Assembly (NCBI GenBank): GCA_944385105.1
Contig: CALWVR010000016.1
Coordinates: 1 to 36,076 of the forward strand
Direction: 5' to 3'
Origin: an uncultured Clostridia bacterium
GTDB taxonomy: Bacteria; Bacillota; Clostridia; Oscillospirales; Acutalibacteraceae
Length of the DNA stretch: 36,076 nt
A model generated the notes under the pieces. The model made no database searches. It saw only the letters and a list, made by a program, of their open reading frames with translations, and was not told the origin of the DNA. Numbering within the stretch: the first letter of the stretch is position 1; each line of letters starts with the position of its first letter. Of the stretch, positions 8,902-16,881 are shown piece after piece. The translations under genes and the position numbers were made by a program.

Positions 8902-10422
8902 TTAGTGTGGCATATTTTGAATCTTTTCAGTTTTTTTAGAAAGAGTCTTCCATCCTGCACGTATTAATACGTCCCTCATACTATATAAGTTAAATGGAGA
9001 AATAGGAGACATAAACGGAACTGAAAAATTATTCTTAGCACAAAGATTAACTAAAATAATAGAAAATAGTAATGTTATTCCCCAAACACCTAATGTACCT
9101 CCTACAATTATAAAAATAAGTCGTAGAATAGCTGTGGCCTCATACAAATTAGGAATTACATAAGATGAAATCGCCGTAAGCGCCACTACCATTAATGTTG
9201 GAGCCCCTATTAATCCTGAATTTACAGCTGTTTCTCCTATTACTAAAGCTCCAACTATGCTAACAGCATGTCCTAAAGGTTTTGGTAATCTAAGTCCTGC
9301 TTCTCTCATTATTTCATAGACGAAATGAATTAGTAAAGTCTCAAGCATTAAAGGAAAAGGAGTATCTGCTACTGAATAGTATATCTTGCTTATTAATTGA
9401 TCCGGAAATATCTCTGGGTTAAAACCTGCAAGAGCGACATAAAGTCCTGGAAACATCATTGAAATAAAAAATGCTGCATATTTTAGCCATCTTGTAAATG
9501 TTGCAAAATAGGGTCGTGAGGAATAGTCATCTATAGTTTGAAAATTTTCAACAAATAAATAAGGAACAATAAGCGCTGTTGGAGTACCATCAACTAATAT
9601 AGCTATTCTTCCTTCTGAAATTTTGCCACAAACTGTATCTGGTCTTTCTGTTATTCCAATAGTACTAAAAAAAGATATGTCTCCGTTTTCTTCTAGATAA
9701 GGCGTTATAAACTCAGCTGCCAAAATATTTTCAAGGTCTACTTTTTTTAGTCTTCTTTTCAATTCGTCTAAATTGTCATCTGAAACCATATCAGTTAAAT
9801 AACATAAACATATATCAGTCTGACTTGTCTTTCCTATTGATAATACTTCAAATTTTAATTTAGGATTTTTAATTCTTCGACGTATAAGTGTAACATTTAT
9901 TCTTAAGGCCTCTACAAGTCCTTCCCTTGAACCCTTCTGCATTATTTCAGTTTCAGGTTCCGTAATGCCCCTAAAACTAAATCCTTGTACCCCTATAGCC
10001 AAGATCTTATTATAACCATCAAAGACTAGTAAGGCAAAACCAGACATAACTAACTTAAAGGCCTGATCATACGTATCCACTTCCACCTGTTCACTCGTTG
10101 CTAAAATACTATTTTTTATATATTCATACTTTTCTTTTACATTTAAATTATCATCATTGCAATGCGACACTATAGGATTCAAAACACTATTAGCAAATAT
10201 TTGCTTGTTGATCATTCCTTCCATAGTGATAACAGCTGCTTTAGTTTTTGTTATGTCAATTTCACGTATAGTTAAATCTAGACTATTATCAAATTCGCTT
10301 TTAAAATAATTTAAGACCTTGTCAATTGAAGATGGTATCTTTTTATTAGCATCCTTATCCTCTGACTTTTGTTCATTTACACTTTTTTTCTTGTTCATAT
10401 AATTCTTTATAAAATTAAACAT
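8902..10422 (-). CDS. gerKA: GerAA/GerKA family spore germination protein
   Basis: A 506-residue A subunit of a germinant receptor. It has a charged N-terminal tail (MNKKKSVNEQKSEDKD), a soluble domain to about residue 290 with family motifs (IRRRIKNPKLK, GRIAILVDGTPTALIVPYLFVENFQ), then membrane helices (FISMMFPGLYVALAGFNPE, LPKPLGHAVSIVGALVIGE, VVALTAISSYVIPNLYE). GerA-type complexes are reported to act as nutrient-gated ion channels, with the A subunit forming the membrane assembly. The start is ATG six bases after GGGTGA. It is the first gene of the operon, divergent from the DUF421 gene across about 100 bases. Confidence 0.93.
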   Translation of the reverse strand: MFNFIKNYMNKKKSVNEQKSEDKDANKKIPSSIDKVLNYFKSEFDNSLDLTIREIDITKTKAAVITMEGMINKQIFANSVLNPIVSHCNDDNLNVKEKYEYIKNSILATSEQVEVDTYDQAFKLVMSGFALLVFDGYNKILAIGVQGFSFRGITEPETEIMQKGSREGLVEALRINVTLIRRRIKNPKLKFEVLSIGKTSQTDICLCYLTDMVSDDNLDELKRRLKKVDLENILAAEFITPYLEENGDISFFSTIGITERPDTVCGKISEGRIAILVDGTPTALIVPYLFVENFQTIDDYSSRPYFATFTRWLKYAAFFISMMFPGLYVALAGFNPEIFPDQLISKIYYSVADTPFPLMLETLLIHFVYEIMREAGLRLPKPLGHAVSIVGALVIGETAVNSGLIGAPTLMVVALTAISSYVIPNLYEATAILRLIFIIVGGTLGVWGITLLFSIILVNLCAKNNFSVPFMSPISPFNLYSMRDVLIRAGWKTLSKKTEKIQNMPH

Positions 10423-10522
10423 CTTTATTCACCCAATGTTAATGGTTTACATATTTACATTAATTTATACATAAAACGAATATTTCTAAATATTAGTTAA
10501 AAAATAAAATTGGGTGATAAAA
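10423..10522. promoter_or_regulatory. Divergent promoter region gerKA / DUF421 gene
   Basis: One hundred AT-rich bases separate the two start codons and must hold both promoters. The ends carry TCACCCAAT (gerKA side) and ATTGGGTGA (DUF421 side), an exact nine-base inverted repeat. Each copy contains that gene's ribosome binding site GGGTGA. I see no convincing sigma-A -35/-10 pair on either strand, which would suit a forespore sigma factor, but I cannot point to a certain sigma-G box either. Confidence 0.45.
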
Positions 10523-11200
10523 ATGACTGTTTCTTTAATAAGAACAATATTATTATATGCAATTATTATTTTTGCAATAAGACTCATGGGTAAAAGACAA
10601 ATTAGTGAACTTCAGACCTCAGAATTAGTAGTAACCCTCCTCATATCCGATATAGCATCCATTCCTATGCAAAATGTTGACTTACCTATACTTAGTGGAC
10701 TTATACCTATTGCGATACTTGTAACTTGCGAAATAATTTTATCATCTTTGATGCTTAAAAGCTCAAAATTTAGAAAGTTCATTTGCGGTAAGCCAGTTAT
10801 TTTGATTAATGATGGAAAGCTTGATCAAAAAGCTATGAAAGATCTTAGAATTAGCACAGAAGATTTATTTGAACAATTACGTCAACTAGATGTCTTATCA
10901 ATCAACGATATATCATACGCTATAGTTGAAACTAACGGTAAAATAAGTATAATAAAAAAACCAAGCAAGCAGCAAGTAGAAGCTGGTATGCTTGGTATTT
11001 CTGAACCTGATGGAGGAATCGAAACTGTAATAGTAAGCGATGGAGAAATCTCTAAATCCTCTCTTTCAATTTGTAATTTATCTGAAGAATGGCTTTTAAA
11101 AGTAATCTCAAAAAAGCAACTAAAACTCAATGATATTTTTATTATGACAGCTAATAAAAATAAAGAATTTACAATTATAAAAAAAGAGGTTGTAAAATGA
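10523..11200 (+). CDS. DUF421 (YetF-like) membrane protein
   Basis: A 225-residue protein with about three N-terminal membrane helices (IRTILLYAIIIFAIRLMG, a second near 35-48, a third near 55-75) and a soluble C-terminal DUF421/YetF domain. Family signatures are GKRQISELQTSELVVTLLIS and the turn ICGKPVILINDGKL. The biochemical role is unknown. In Bacillus, DUF421 proteins (YetF, YdfS, 2Duf) are spore inner-membrane proteins that affect permeability, heat resistance and germination. The start is ATG at 10523 after GGGTGA; the in-frame GTG at 10514 lies inside that site. Its stop overlaps the next gene by four bases (ATGA), and it is divergent from gerKA, which supports a spore role. Confidence 0.88.
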   Translation: MTVSLIRTILLYAIIIFAIRLMGKRQISELQTSELVVTLLISDIASIPMQNVDLPILSGLIPIAILVTCEIILSSLMLKSSKFRKFICGKPVILINDGKLDQKAMKDLRISTEDLFEQLRQLDVLSINDISYAIVETNGKISIIKKPSKQQVEAGMLGISEPDGGIETVIVSDGEISKSSLSICNLSEEWLLKVISKKQLKLNDIFIMTANKNKEFTIIKKEVVK

Positions 11201-11577
11201 AACGAATTGTAATAGCAATATCCCTATTCATAGTAATTTTAGCATCTTGTATAACAGAAACTATTTTTTTAAATAATATAGTCAATAATTTCATAGAAAT
11301 AGTAGAAACTACGATAGACAAAGTAGAAGATGAAGATATTGATTCTGCTATTGAGAATAGTGAAAAAGCAGCAATTGATTGGGAAAGCAATGAGCTACTT
11401 CTTGCAAACTTTATTGACCATTCTAGATTACAAAACATAAACGAATATTTCATAAGTATGAAAATAGATTTATTAAATGATAAAAAAGAAGATTTCTTTC
11501 TCGATAGTGCCATAATTATATCACAGCTTAACCACCTTAGGAATACAGAATTTCCATTAATTGAAAATATATTTTAA
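11197..11577 (+). CDS. DUF4363 family protein
   Basis: A 126-residue protein with one N-terminal membrane helix (IVIAISLFIVILASCI) and an alpha-helical, acidic extracytoplasmic part (DKVEDEDIDSAIENSEKAAIDWE, shown here in part; SRLQNINEYFISMK; SQLNHLRNTEFPLIENIF). This matches DUF4363, a clostridial family found next to DUF421 genes. Its function is unknown. It is translationally coupled to the DUF421 gene by an ATGA overlap, so the two products probably act together in the membrane. The cysteine after the helix could suggest a lipoprotein (LASC), but the preceding residues are only a partial lipobox. Its stop codon abuts the spo0A stop with no base between. Confidence 0.8.
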   Translation: MKRIVIAISLFIVILASCITETIFLNNIVNNFIEIVETTIDKVEDEDIDSAIENSEKAAIDWESNELLLANFIDHSRLQNINEYFISMKIDLLNDKKEDFFLDSAIIISQLNHLRNTEFPLIENIF

Positions 11578-12354
11578 TCAGCTAGCTGTTTTCATTTGTA
11601 GCCTAAGTTTGTCAGAAATCATTGCTATAAATTCGCTGTTTGTTGGCTTTCCTCTACTATTATGAATCGTATAGCCAAAATATGAATTTAAAATGTCAAC
11701 ATCTCCTCGATCCCATGCTACCTCTATTGCATGTCTTATAGCTCTCTCCACTCTTGAAGAAGTAGTTGAAAATTTCTTTGCAACTGATGGATACAACTGC
11801 TTTGTTACAGCATTTATAATATCAGGGTTTTCAACAGACATTACAATAGAATTTCTTAAGTAATGATATCCCTTTATGTGAGCAGGTACTCCTATCTGAT
11901 GCAAAATTTCAGTTACCTTAAATTCTATTTCTCCTGATTTATCTTTAGGTATTTGATTTCTATTATTTTTCCCATCTAAATTATAACCGGATGCTAAATC
12001 TTTTATTCTTTCTGCAAGATCAAGCACACTAAAGGGCCTTAATACAAAATACGCCGCTCCTGCTAGCATTGCTTCTCTTTCTAATATTGGGTTATCAAAG
12101 CTTGATATAATAATAAAAATAGGTGAATTTTTATTTTCTTTAAAGGATTTTATGATGCCTATAGCATCTAAACGGGGCATGAATAAGTCCATTAGTACTA
12201 CATGTGGTTGGTAATCTTTTATTGCGTCTAATACTGCAAAACCATCTTTTTTTATGGTTTTAGTCTCAAAACCATAATTTTCAAATACTGCTTCTGAATC
12301 TCGATTTAGTTCTTCACAATCCTCTGCGATTAGTAGTTTTAAATGATTTCCCAT
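11578..12354 (-). CDS. spo0A: Sporulation master response regulator Spo0A (diverged receiver)
   Basis: A 258-residue two-domain regulator. The C-terminal effector domain (from about residue 145) is nearly canonical Spo0A: IGVPAHIKGYHYLR, LYPSVAKKFSTTSSRVERAIRHA and KPTNSEFIAMISDKLRL, with the DNA-recognition helix SRVERAIRHAIEVAW. The receiver (1-120) keeps the phospho-acceptor Asp56 (LMDLFMP), the acidic pair Glu11-Asp12 and a Ser at 84. Elsewhere it departs from the family: MDLFMPRLDAIG replaces the usual LDIIMPHLDGLG, and the invariant switch Lys before Pro is Arg106 (VLRPF). Spo0A~P switches on sporulation and, in clostridia, solvent and stationary-phase genes. The start follows TGGAGGAG. 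It lies after spoIVB, the universal arrangement in spore-formers, so it is the true spo0A and not a paralogue. Confidence 0.95.
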   Translation of the reverse strand: MGNHLKLLIAEDCEELNRDSEAVFENYGFETKTIKKDGFAVLDAIKDYQPHVVLMDLFMPRLDAIGIIKSFKENKNSPIFIIISSFDNPILEREAMLAGAAYFVLRPFSVLDLAERIKDLASGYNLDGKNNRNQIPKDKSGEIEFKVTEILHQIGVPAHIKGYHYLRNSIVMSVENPDIINAVTKQLYPSVAKKFSTTSSRVERAIRHAIEVAWDRGDVDILNSYFGYTIHNSRGKPTNSEFIAMISDKLRLQMKTAS

Positions 12355-12472
12355 TTTTTCTCCTCCAGTTATTATTATTTGGTACTCTTATGTTACCATA
12401 TAATGTCATAAATGGCAATACATTCCAAATAACTTTTTATTAATTGTTATCTCTAATAAAAGCAAGAGATTT

Positions 12473-13717
12473 TTAGGAAACATTTTTATACTCTGTGTCC
12501 ACTGCATTATTTAATTGAGAAATCATATTTTCTGCAATTATTGCATAGCCTTTCTGTGGATCATTAACAAAAACATGGGTTATTGCTCCTACTAACATAC
12601 CGTTTTGTATTATTGGACTACCACTCATTCCCTGTATTATACCACCTGTTTTCCTTAATAAACTATCGTCTGTTATCTTTATTATCATATTTTTACTAGG
12701 TGAACTTTCACTATAATTTATACTTTGAATGTCTATATCAAAATATTCAGGGTTTGTTCCACATATTGTAGTAATAAATTGAGCCTTTCCCCTTTTTATC
12801 TGCTGTTTCATTGCTATAGGTACAGCCTCTGCATCAGAAATTTTATCATTTAGTACGCCATATACTCCACTGTAAGTATTTTGAGTTAAATATCCTATGG
12901 GCTCATGATCTACAAAATATCCTTTAAGTTCACCAGGATTTCCTCTTACTCCTTTAAGAATACCATTTATGCTAGCTTGTATTATATCCCCGTGAGATAA
13001 AGGTAATATCTCACCCGTATCTACATCACATATCCCATGTCCCAAACCGCCAAATGATTTAGTCTCAGGGTCAAAAAAAGTAAGTGTACCTATTCCAGCA
13101 GAGCTATCTCTTACCCAGACCCCAAGCTTGTAGCTATCATCAGATACACTTCTAACAGGATTTATATGAGCTTCATATTTTGTATTATTTCTCATTACTT
13201 CAGCATCTAAAGTAGCTCCATTACTATCCTCTACTATTTTTTTCAGCTCTTCGTTACTATTAATTTCACATTTATTTACAGATAAAATTATATCTCCACT
13301 CAAAAGACCTGCTTCTTTAGCTGGATTCTTAAGTCCCTCACCTGTTTTTATATCTGATATGCCAACTATTATTACTCCTCTTGTAAATATTTTTACACCA
13401 AATGGTGTTCCACATGGAACTACTTTAATATCATCTATTTGCTGAACTGTTACTTTCTTTATAGGTATTACTCCTAATAGCATAATATTAGCATTATAAT
13501 TTCCTTTAAGCGGCTTATTTTCCCCATCTATCTCTATTTGTTTTATAGCACTCATAGACATAGCTTGAAGCTTAACATAACTTTTTATATTACTAGTGCA
13601 GCCAGGTGTAACCATATAATTGTCTGGTAGCCCAGAAGATATTACTATTCCTCCGATCAATAATATCACTGTAAAAAAGGCAACACATACTGTCAGCATC
13701 CTTATAAAACGTTTCAT
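12473..13717 (-). CDS. spoIVB: SpoIVB serine peptidase
   Basis: A 414-residue SpoIVB, the forespore-secreted S55 peptidase that triggers pro-sigma-K processing by cutting SpoIVFA. Order: N-terminal membrane anchor (about 8-28), PDZ domain (about 100-185, with PAKEAGLLSGDIILSVN), and the S55 domain. The likely catalytic triad is His227 in GLGHGICD, Asp350 in IKITD and Ser365 in QGMSGSP, with the spacing known from Bacillus. Length is close to the usual 420-430. The start follows GAGGTGA. A terminator separates it from the ABC genes upstream, and spo0A follows after 118 bases. The recN gene, its common upstream neighbour, is absent here. Confidence 0.95.
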   Translation of the reverse strand: MKRFIRMLTVCVAFFTVILLIGGIVISSGLPDNYMVTPGCTSNIKSYVKLQAMSMSAIKQIEIDGENKPLKGNYNANIMLLGVIPIKKVTVQQIDDIKVVPCGTPFGVKIFTRGVIIVGISDIKTGEGLKNPAKEAGLLSGDIILSVNKCEINSNEELKKIVEDSNGATLDAEVMRNNTKYEAHINPVRSVSDDSYKLGVWVRDSSAGIGTLTFFDPETKSFGGLGHGICDVDTGEILPLSHGDIIQASINGILKGVRGNPGELKGYFVDHEPIGYLTQNTYSGVYGVLNDKISDAEAVPIAMKQQIKRGKAQFITTICGTNPEYFDIDIQSINYSESSPSKNMIIKITDDSLLRKTGGIIQGMSGSPIIQNGMLVGAITHVFVNDPQKGYAIIAENMISQLNNAVDTEYKNVS

Positions 13718-13794
13718 TTTTTCACCTCGATTTCTCTATTAATTATACTGTTCCACATTATTAATTTTTTATTTTGTTAAATATTAGTGCTATA

Positions 13795-13827
13795 GAAAAA
13801 AGATGAATGATAAAATGTCATTCATCT
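13795..13827 (-). terminator. Intrinsic terminator of the ABC importer operon, overlapping the ATPase stop
   Basis: The arms AGATGAATGA and TCATTCATCT form a perfect 10-bp stem (13801-13810 and 13818-13827) with a seven-base loop. On the minus strand it is followed directly by a run of T. The upstream arm overlaps the last codons and the stop codon of the ATPase gene. It isolates spoIVB from the ABC operon. Confidence 0.85.
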
Positions 13828-14489
13828 AGTATCATATTTTCATAATTAAAAAAACTATTATAATTACTTTTTTCTTCTAATAAATTTACATTAATTTTAT
13901 TATGTATATGAAGAGGTCTACCTTTAAAAATTAATATCTCATTAGATAGTCTTATAGCTTGTTGTGTATTATGTGTAACAAACAAAACAAGTTTATCTTT
14001 AGAATTTTCTTTTATCAGATTAATTAGATCATTAGTAGATAATTTGTCTATCCCAGAAAATGGTTCGTCCATTATTAAAACGTCAAATTCCGCTGCAAGT
14101 GCTCTTGCTATGCTAAGTTTGCTCTGTTGTCCTCCACTAAGATTACTTACTTTTTTATCATAAAGTCCATTTAGTCCAACAGCGTTTATAAAATATATCG
14201 CTTTCTCTTTGTCCCCATTAGAAACTAAGTATACGTTATTAAATACAGTATCCCAAAATAACAATCTCTTATCCTGAAACGTCATAGATATTTTTTTATT
14301 TTCTAAGCCTATAATTTCCCCAGAATCTTTATTTAATATTCCAGATATAATATTTAGCAGAGTAGTCTTTCCTATACCAGACATTCCATAAAAACACACT
14401 ATTCCTGAGTCTGGCAGGTCCAAAGAGAAGTTTTCTAAAATTATTTCATCCCCAAATTTTTTATAAATTCTTTTAATACGTATTGGCAC
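13818..14489 (-). CDS. ABC importer ATP-binding protein (SsuB/TauB-like)
   Basis: A 223-residue nucleotide-binding subunit. Walker A is GMSGIGKTTLLN, the Q-loop FQDKRLLFWDTVFNNV, the signature LSGGQQSKLSIARAL, Walker B VLIMDEPF and the switch His VTHN; all are intact. The type is that of the nitrate/sulfonate/taurine importer family. I chose GTG at 14489, nine bases after AGGCGG. A GTG at 14516 would overlap the permease stop but has no ribosome binding site. It would energise the permease encoded next to it. The substrate is not shown by sequence. Confidence 0.9.
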   Translation of the reverse strand: MPIRIKRIYKKFGDEIILENFSLDLPDSGIVCFYGMSGIGKTTLLNIISGILNKDSGEIIGLENKKISMTFQDKRLLFWDTVFNNVYLVSNGDKEKAIYFINAVGLNGLYDKKVSNLSGGQQSKLSIARALAAEFDVLIMDEPFSGIDKLSTNDLINLIKENSKDKLVLFVTHNTQQAIRLSNEILIFKGRPLHIHNKINVNLLEEKSNYNSFFNYENMILDE

Positions 14490-14515
14490 ACTATCATTCC
14501 GCCTAACTATATGCA

Positions 14516-15274
14516 CTAATGCAGTTTACTTAAAAATTTAATCAATATTTTTTCTAATATAAAACTCAGAATTATGATAATAATTGTCCAAGAAAAAAGA
14601 TCTACCGTTTCCATATAAATTTTTGCCTCATATATTTTTGAGCCAATTGAGTGCCTTGCATTTGATATAACCTCTGCTGTTATAGATGATTTCCAGGCAA
14701 ACCCTAGGCCTGTTTTGAGGGCCACTATAAAATATGGCATAATATAGTGCATATATATCTTTTTTATTACTTCATATCTACTTAGTCTAAATACATTTGA
14801 CATTTCAATAAGTTTAATGTCCGTCTCCTTAATACCCTGCCTTATACTTGACCATACAATAGGTACAACCATTAAAAAAGATATAAATATTGGAACATAA
14901 GTAGAATTTATAAATACAAGAGCTAAAACTATAAATGAAATCACAGGTGTAGTTTTTATAACCAAAAGTATAGGACTCATTATAATGTCTATAATTTCAA
15001 ATCTAGCAGTTAGTATAGATAAAATGATTCCGAAAAAAACTGCCAATAAAAAGCCTAAAAACATTCTGAGTAATGAAAAAAACAAAACACCCCAAAACTC
15101 TTCTTCAAATATAATCTCTAATATTCTATTAAATACTAAAACTGGTGATGCCACTAAAATATCATTATTAATTAATAAATATATAATTTGCCATAATGCA
15201 ATCCAAAATAAAATTGAACTTAGTACTTTAAATAAAGTACTAAGTCTTTTATTTTTAGTAGAAAAAGCTATCAT
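14516..15274 (-). CDS. ABC importer permease (SsuC/TauC-like)
   Basis: A 252-residue inner-membrane permease with about six helices and the family coupling (EAA-type) segment, here starting near EMSNVFRLSRYEVIKKIYM, just before the last helices. It belongs to the nitrate/sulfonate/taurine-type permeases. The start ATG at 15274 follows TGGAGGAG by nine bases and overlaps the 3' end of the substrate-binding gene by 20 bases, so translation is probably coupled. An upstream in-frame codon at 15307 would put the start inside the binding-protein gene without a ribosome binding site. Confidence 0.9.
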   Translation of the reverse strand: MIAFSTKNKRLSTLFKVLSSILFWIALWQIIYLLINNDILVASPVLVFNRILEIIFEEEFWGVLFFSLLRMFLGFLLAVFFGIILSILTARFEIIDIIMSPILLVIKTTPVISFIVLALVFINSTYVPIFISFLMVVPIVWSSIRQGIKETDIKLIEMSNVFRLSRYEVIKKIYMHYIMPYFIVALKTGLGFAWKSSITAEVISNARHSIGSKIYEAKIYMETVDLFSWTIIIIILSFILEKILIKFLSKLH

Positions 15275-16205
15275 CAGGCAACTCTCCTCCAACTGATTTT
15301 GGATCAAAGTTCCACAAGACTTTAAGAAAGCTACCTACCTTTACTTTCATATCGTTTCCATCAATAAATACAACATTACATTTAGGTATCGCCTGCTTAG
15401 CAACACTTTCATCCATAATTCCATATTTATCTGCCAAATATGCTGAATCAGACACTTGATTATTTACAAATTTTACAGATTCTTTGTATTCATTCAAAAA
15501 TTCATTAAATTTATCTTTATTTTTTTCAACAAAATCTATATTAACAGCAACACATCCCATAGTCAAAGTGTTTCCTTTAGAGATATTTTTCCACTCTTTT
15601 GTTAAATCCAATATGACCTTAACATTACTATTTTTGTTTATAACTTGAGTAACGAAAGGTTCTGGTAAAACAGCTAATTCTACACGTTCTGAAGCTAAAA
15701 GAGCAGCTAATTGAGCATGTTCTGATTTATATTCTATAGTTAAATCAGTATCAGGATCTATTGAATTTTCTTTTAACACATACTTTAATGCATATTCAGG
15801 CGTTGCTCCTTGACCAGATACATAAATAGTTTTGCCCTTTAAGTCATTAAGACCTTTTATATTATTATTTAAACTTAAAATATAAAGTACTCCTAATGTA
15901 TTAATTGCAGCCACTTTAATCTCTCTATTAGATTTGTTATATAAGATAGAAGCCATATTAGTAGGAATTAATGCTACATCCACTTCCTTCATAGAAATTT
16001 TTGCTGCTGCTTCAGACGGGTCATTTACAACAGATATATTGTATTTTTGATTATTATCCATCAGTTTAACTATTCCCAGTGCTGTAGGTCCTTTAATCGC
16101 AGCAATATTCATAACCTGATAGTTTTTACTATCTTGACAACCATACAAATTACAAATCAAAGTCATAACTAACAATATAAAAAAATACTTTATTAATTTA
16201 TTCAT
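15255..16205 (-). CDS. ABC importer substrate-binding lipoprotein (NMT1/SsuA-like)
   Basis: A 316-residue lipoprotein: signal LIKYFFILLVMTLICN followed by lipobox LYGC with Cys23. The body is a type II periplasmic-binding fold of the NMT1/SsuA/TauA group, with IAAIKGPTALGIVKLMD, KEVDVALIPTNMASILY, LNDLKGKTIYVSGQGATPEYALK and AVLPEPFVTQV. The family binds aliphatic sulfonates, nitrate, thiamine precursors or similar small ligands; the actual ligand cannot be read here, and no riboswitch precedes the gene to hint at it. It is first in the three-gene operon. The ribosome binding site is AAGGA, rather far (about 13 bases) from the ATG. Confidence 0.88.
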   Translation of the reverse strand: MNKLIKYFFILLVMTLICNLYGCQDSKNYQVMNIAAIKGPTALGIVKLMDNNQKYNISVVNDPSEAAAKISMKEVDVALIPTNMASILYNKSNREIKVAAINTLGVLYILSLNNNIKGLNDLKGKTIYVSGQGATPEYALKYVLKENSIDPDTDLTIEYKSEHAQLAALLASERVELAVLPEPFVTQVINKNSNVKVILDLTKEWKNISKGNTLTMGCVAVNIDFVEKNKDKFNEFLNEYKESVKFVNNQVSDSAYLADKYGIMDESVAKQAIPKCNVVFIDGNDMKVKVGSFLKVLWNFDPKSVGGELPDDSFFY

Positions 16206-16236
16206 AGAATGATATTTTTCCTTAATAATTTTCTTA

Positions 16237-16277
16237 CTTTAAAAATTCAGCCGCCTATACTTTAAAGCACAGACGGC
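16237..16277 (-). terminator. Intrinsic terminator after the CD1247-type gene
   Basis: A GC-rich hairpin from GCCGTCTGTGC to its partner ending in CGGC (16250-16277), about 11-12 pairs with a few G-U pairs and a TTTA-type loop. It is followed on the minus strand by TGAATTTTTAAAG. It separates the CD1247-type gene from the ABC importer. Confidence 0.7.
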
Positions 16278-16297
16278 AAGTTCCCATAAAATAAAAG

Positions 16298-16786
16298 TTA
16301 GTTACAAGTACACGTGTCATTGCATTTGGAATCTTCTGTGCAATCACAATCTGTTCCACACTCACAATCGTCACTACATTCGCAATTATTCTCAAATGAT
16401 AAACCATCAAGATCGAATTCTAAATTTTCACCACAGTTTGGACAATCTATAGAACCATCTAATATAACAGGTTCTGAGACACAAACTGTTTCTCCACAGG
16501 TAGGACAAGTTACCTCATAGAATATACCATTATCCTCTTCCTCACAACCACAGCTACAATCTTCATCACTATAAAAATTTTCCTCTAATAAATAAAGATC
16601 TTCATCAACTGCATCCAATTGATCTACTACTTCATCATAGCATTTATTAATGTCTGATATTTCAAGGGATATATCTTCTAGTAAATTAACTATAGATGAT
16701 AACACTTTAGACTGCGGATTACTCGTGTCAAGTTCCATACCTTCCATTAGACCTTTAATATAAGCTACCTTCTCTGTAATATTCAT
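16298..16786 (-). CDS. CD1247-type protein with zinc ribbon and Cys-rich metallothionein-like tail
   Basis: A 162-residue protein. Residues 1-75 are an acidic helical domain (VAYIKGLMEGMELD, LLEDISLEISDINKCYDEV) typical of clostridial proteins named for C. difficile CD1247. Residues 94-118 form a zinc ribbon with two CxxC pairs (CPTCGETVC and CPNCGENLEF). The last 28 residues hold nine cysteines, mostly as Cys-X-Cys (positions 135, 137, 141, 143, 147, 149, 155, 159, 161), set among Asp and Glu; another CSCGC lies at 77-81. The domain function is unknown; metal binding is inferred. The ribosome binding site is GGGGAGG. It follows efp, its usual clostridial neighbour, but the spoIIIA operon often found after it is absent. 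Confidence 0.85.
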   Translation of the reverse strand: MNITEKVAYIKGLMEGMELDTSNPQSKVLSSIVNLLEDISLEISDINKCYDEVVDQLDAVDEDLYLLEENFYSDEDCSCGCEEEDNGIFYEVTCPTCGETVCVSEPVILDGSIDCPNCGENLEFDLDGLSFENNCECSDDCECGTDCDCTEDSKCNDTCTCN

Positions 16787-16822
16787 AAAACTTGTACCTC
16801 CCCAATTTTAAATAAGTATATC

Positions 16823-16873
16823 AATACTAATTTTACCTTAAAAATAAAATTTATTCTAATAAAAATTAGTATT
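16823..16873. repeat. 12-bp inverted repeat between efp and the CD1247-type gene
   Basis: AATACTAATTTT (16823-16834) and AAAATTAGTATT (16862-16873) are exact reverse complements around a 27-base AT-rich spacer. It may be a weak terminator after efp or an operator for the next gene. No clear T-run decides this. Confidence 0.45.
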
Positions 16874-16881
16874 AAACAAAG

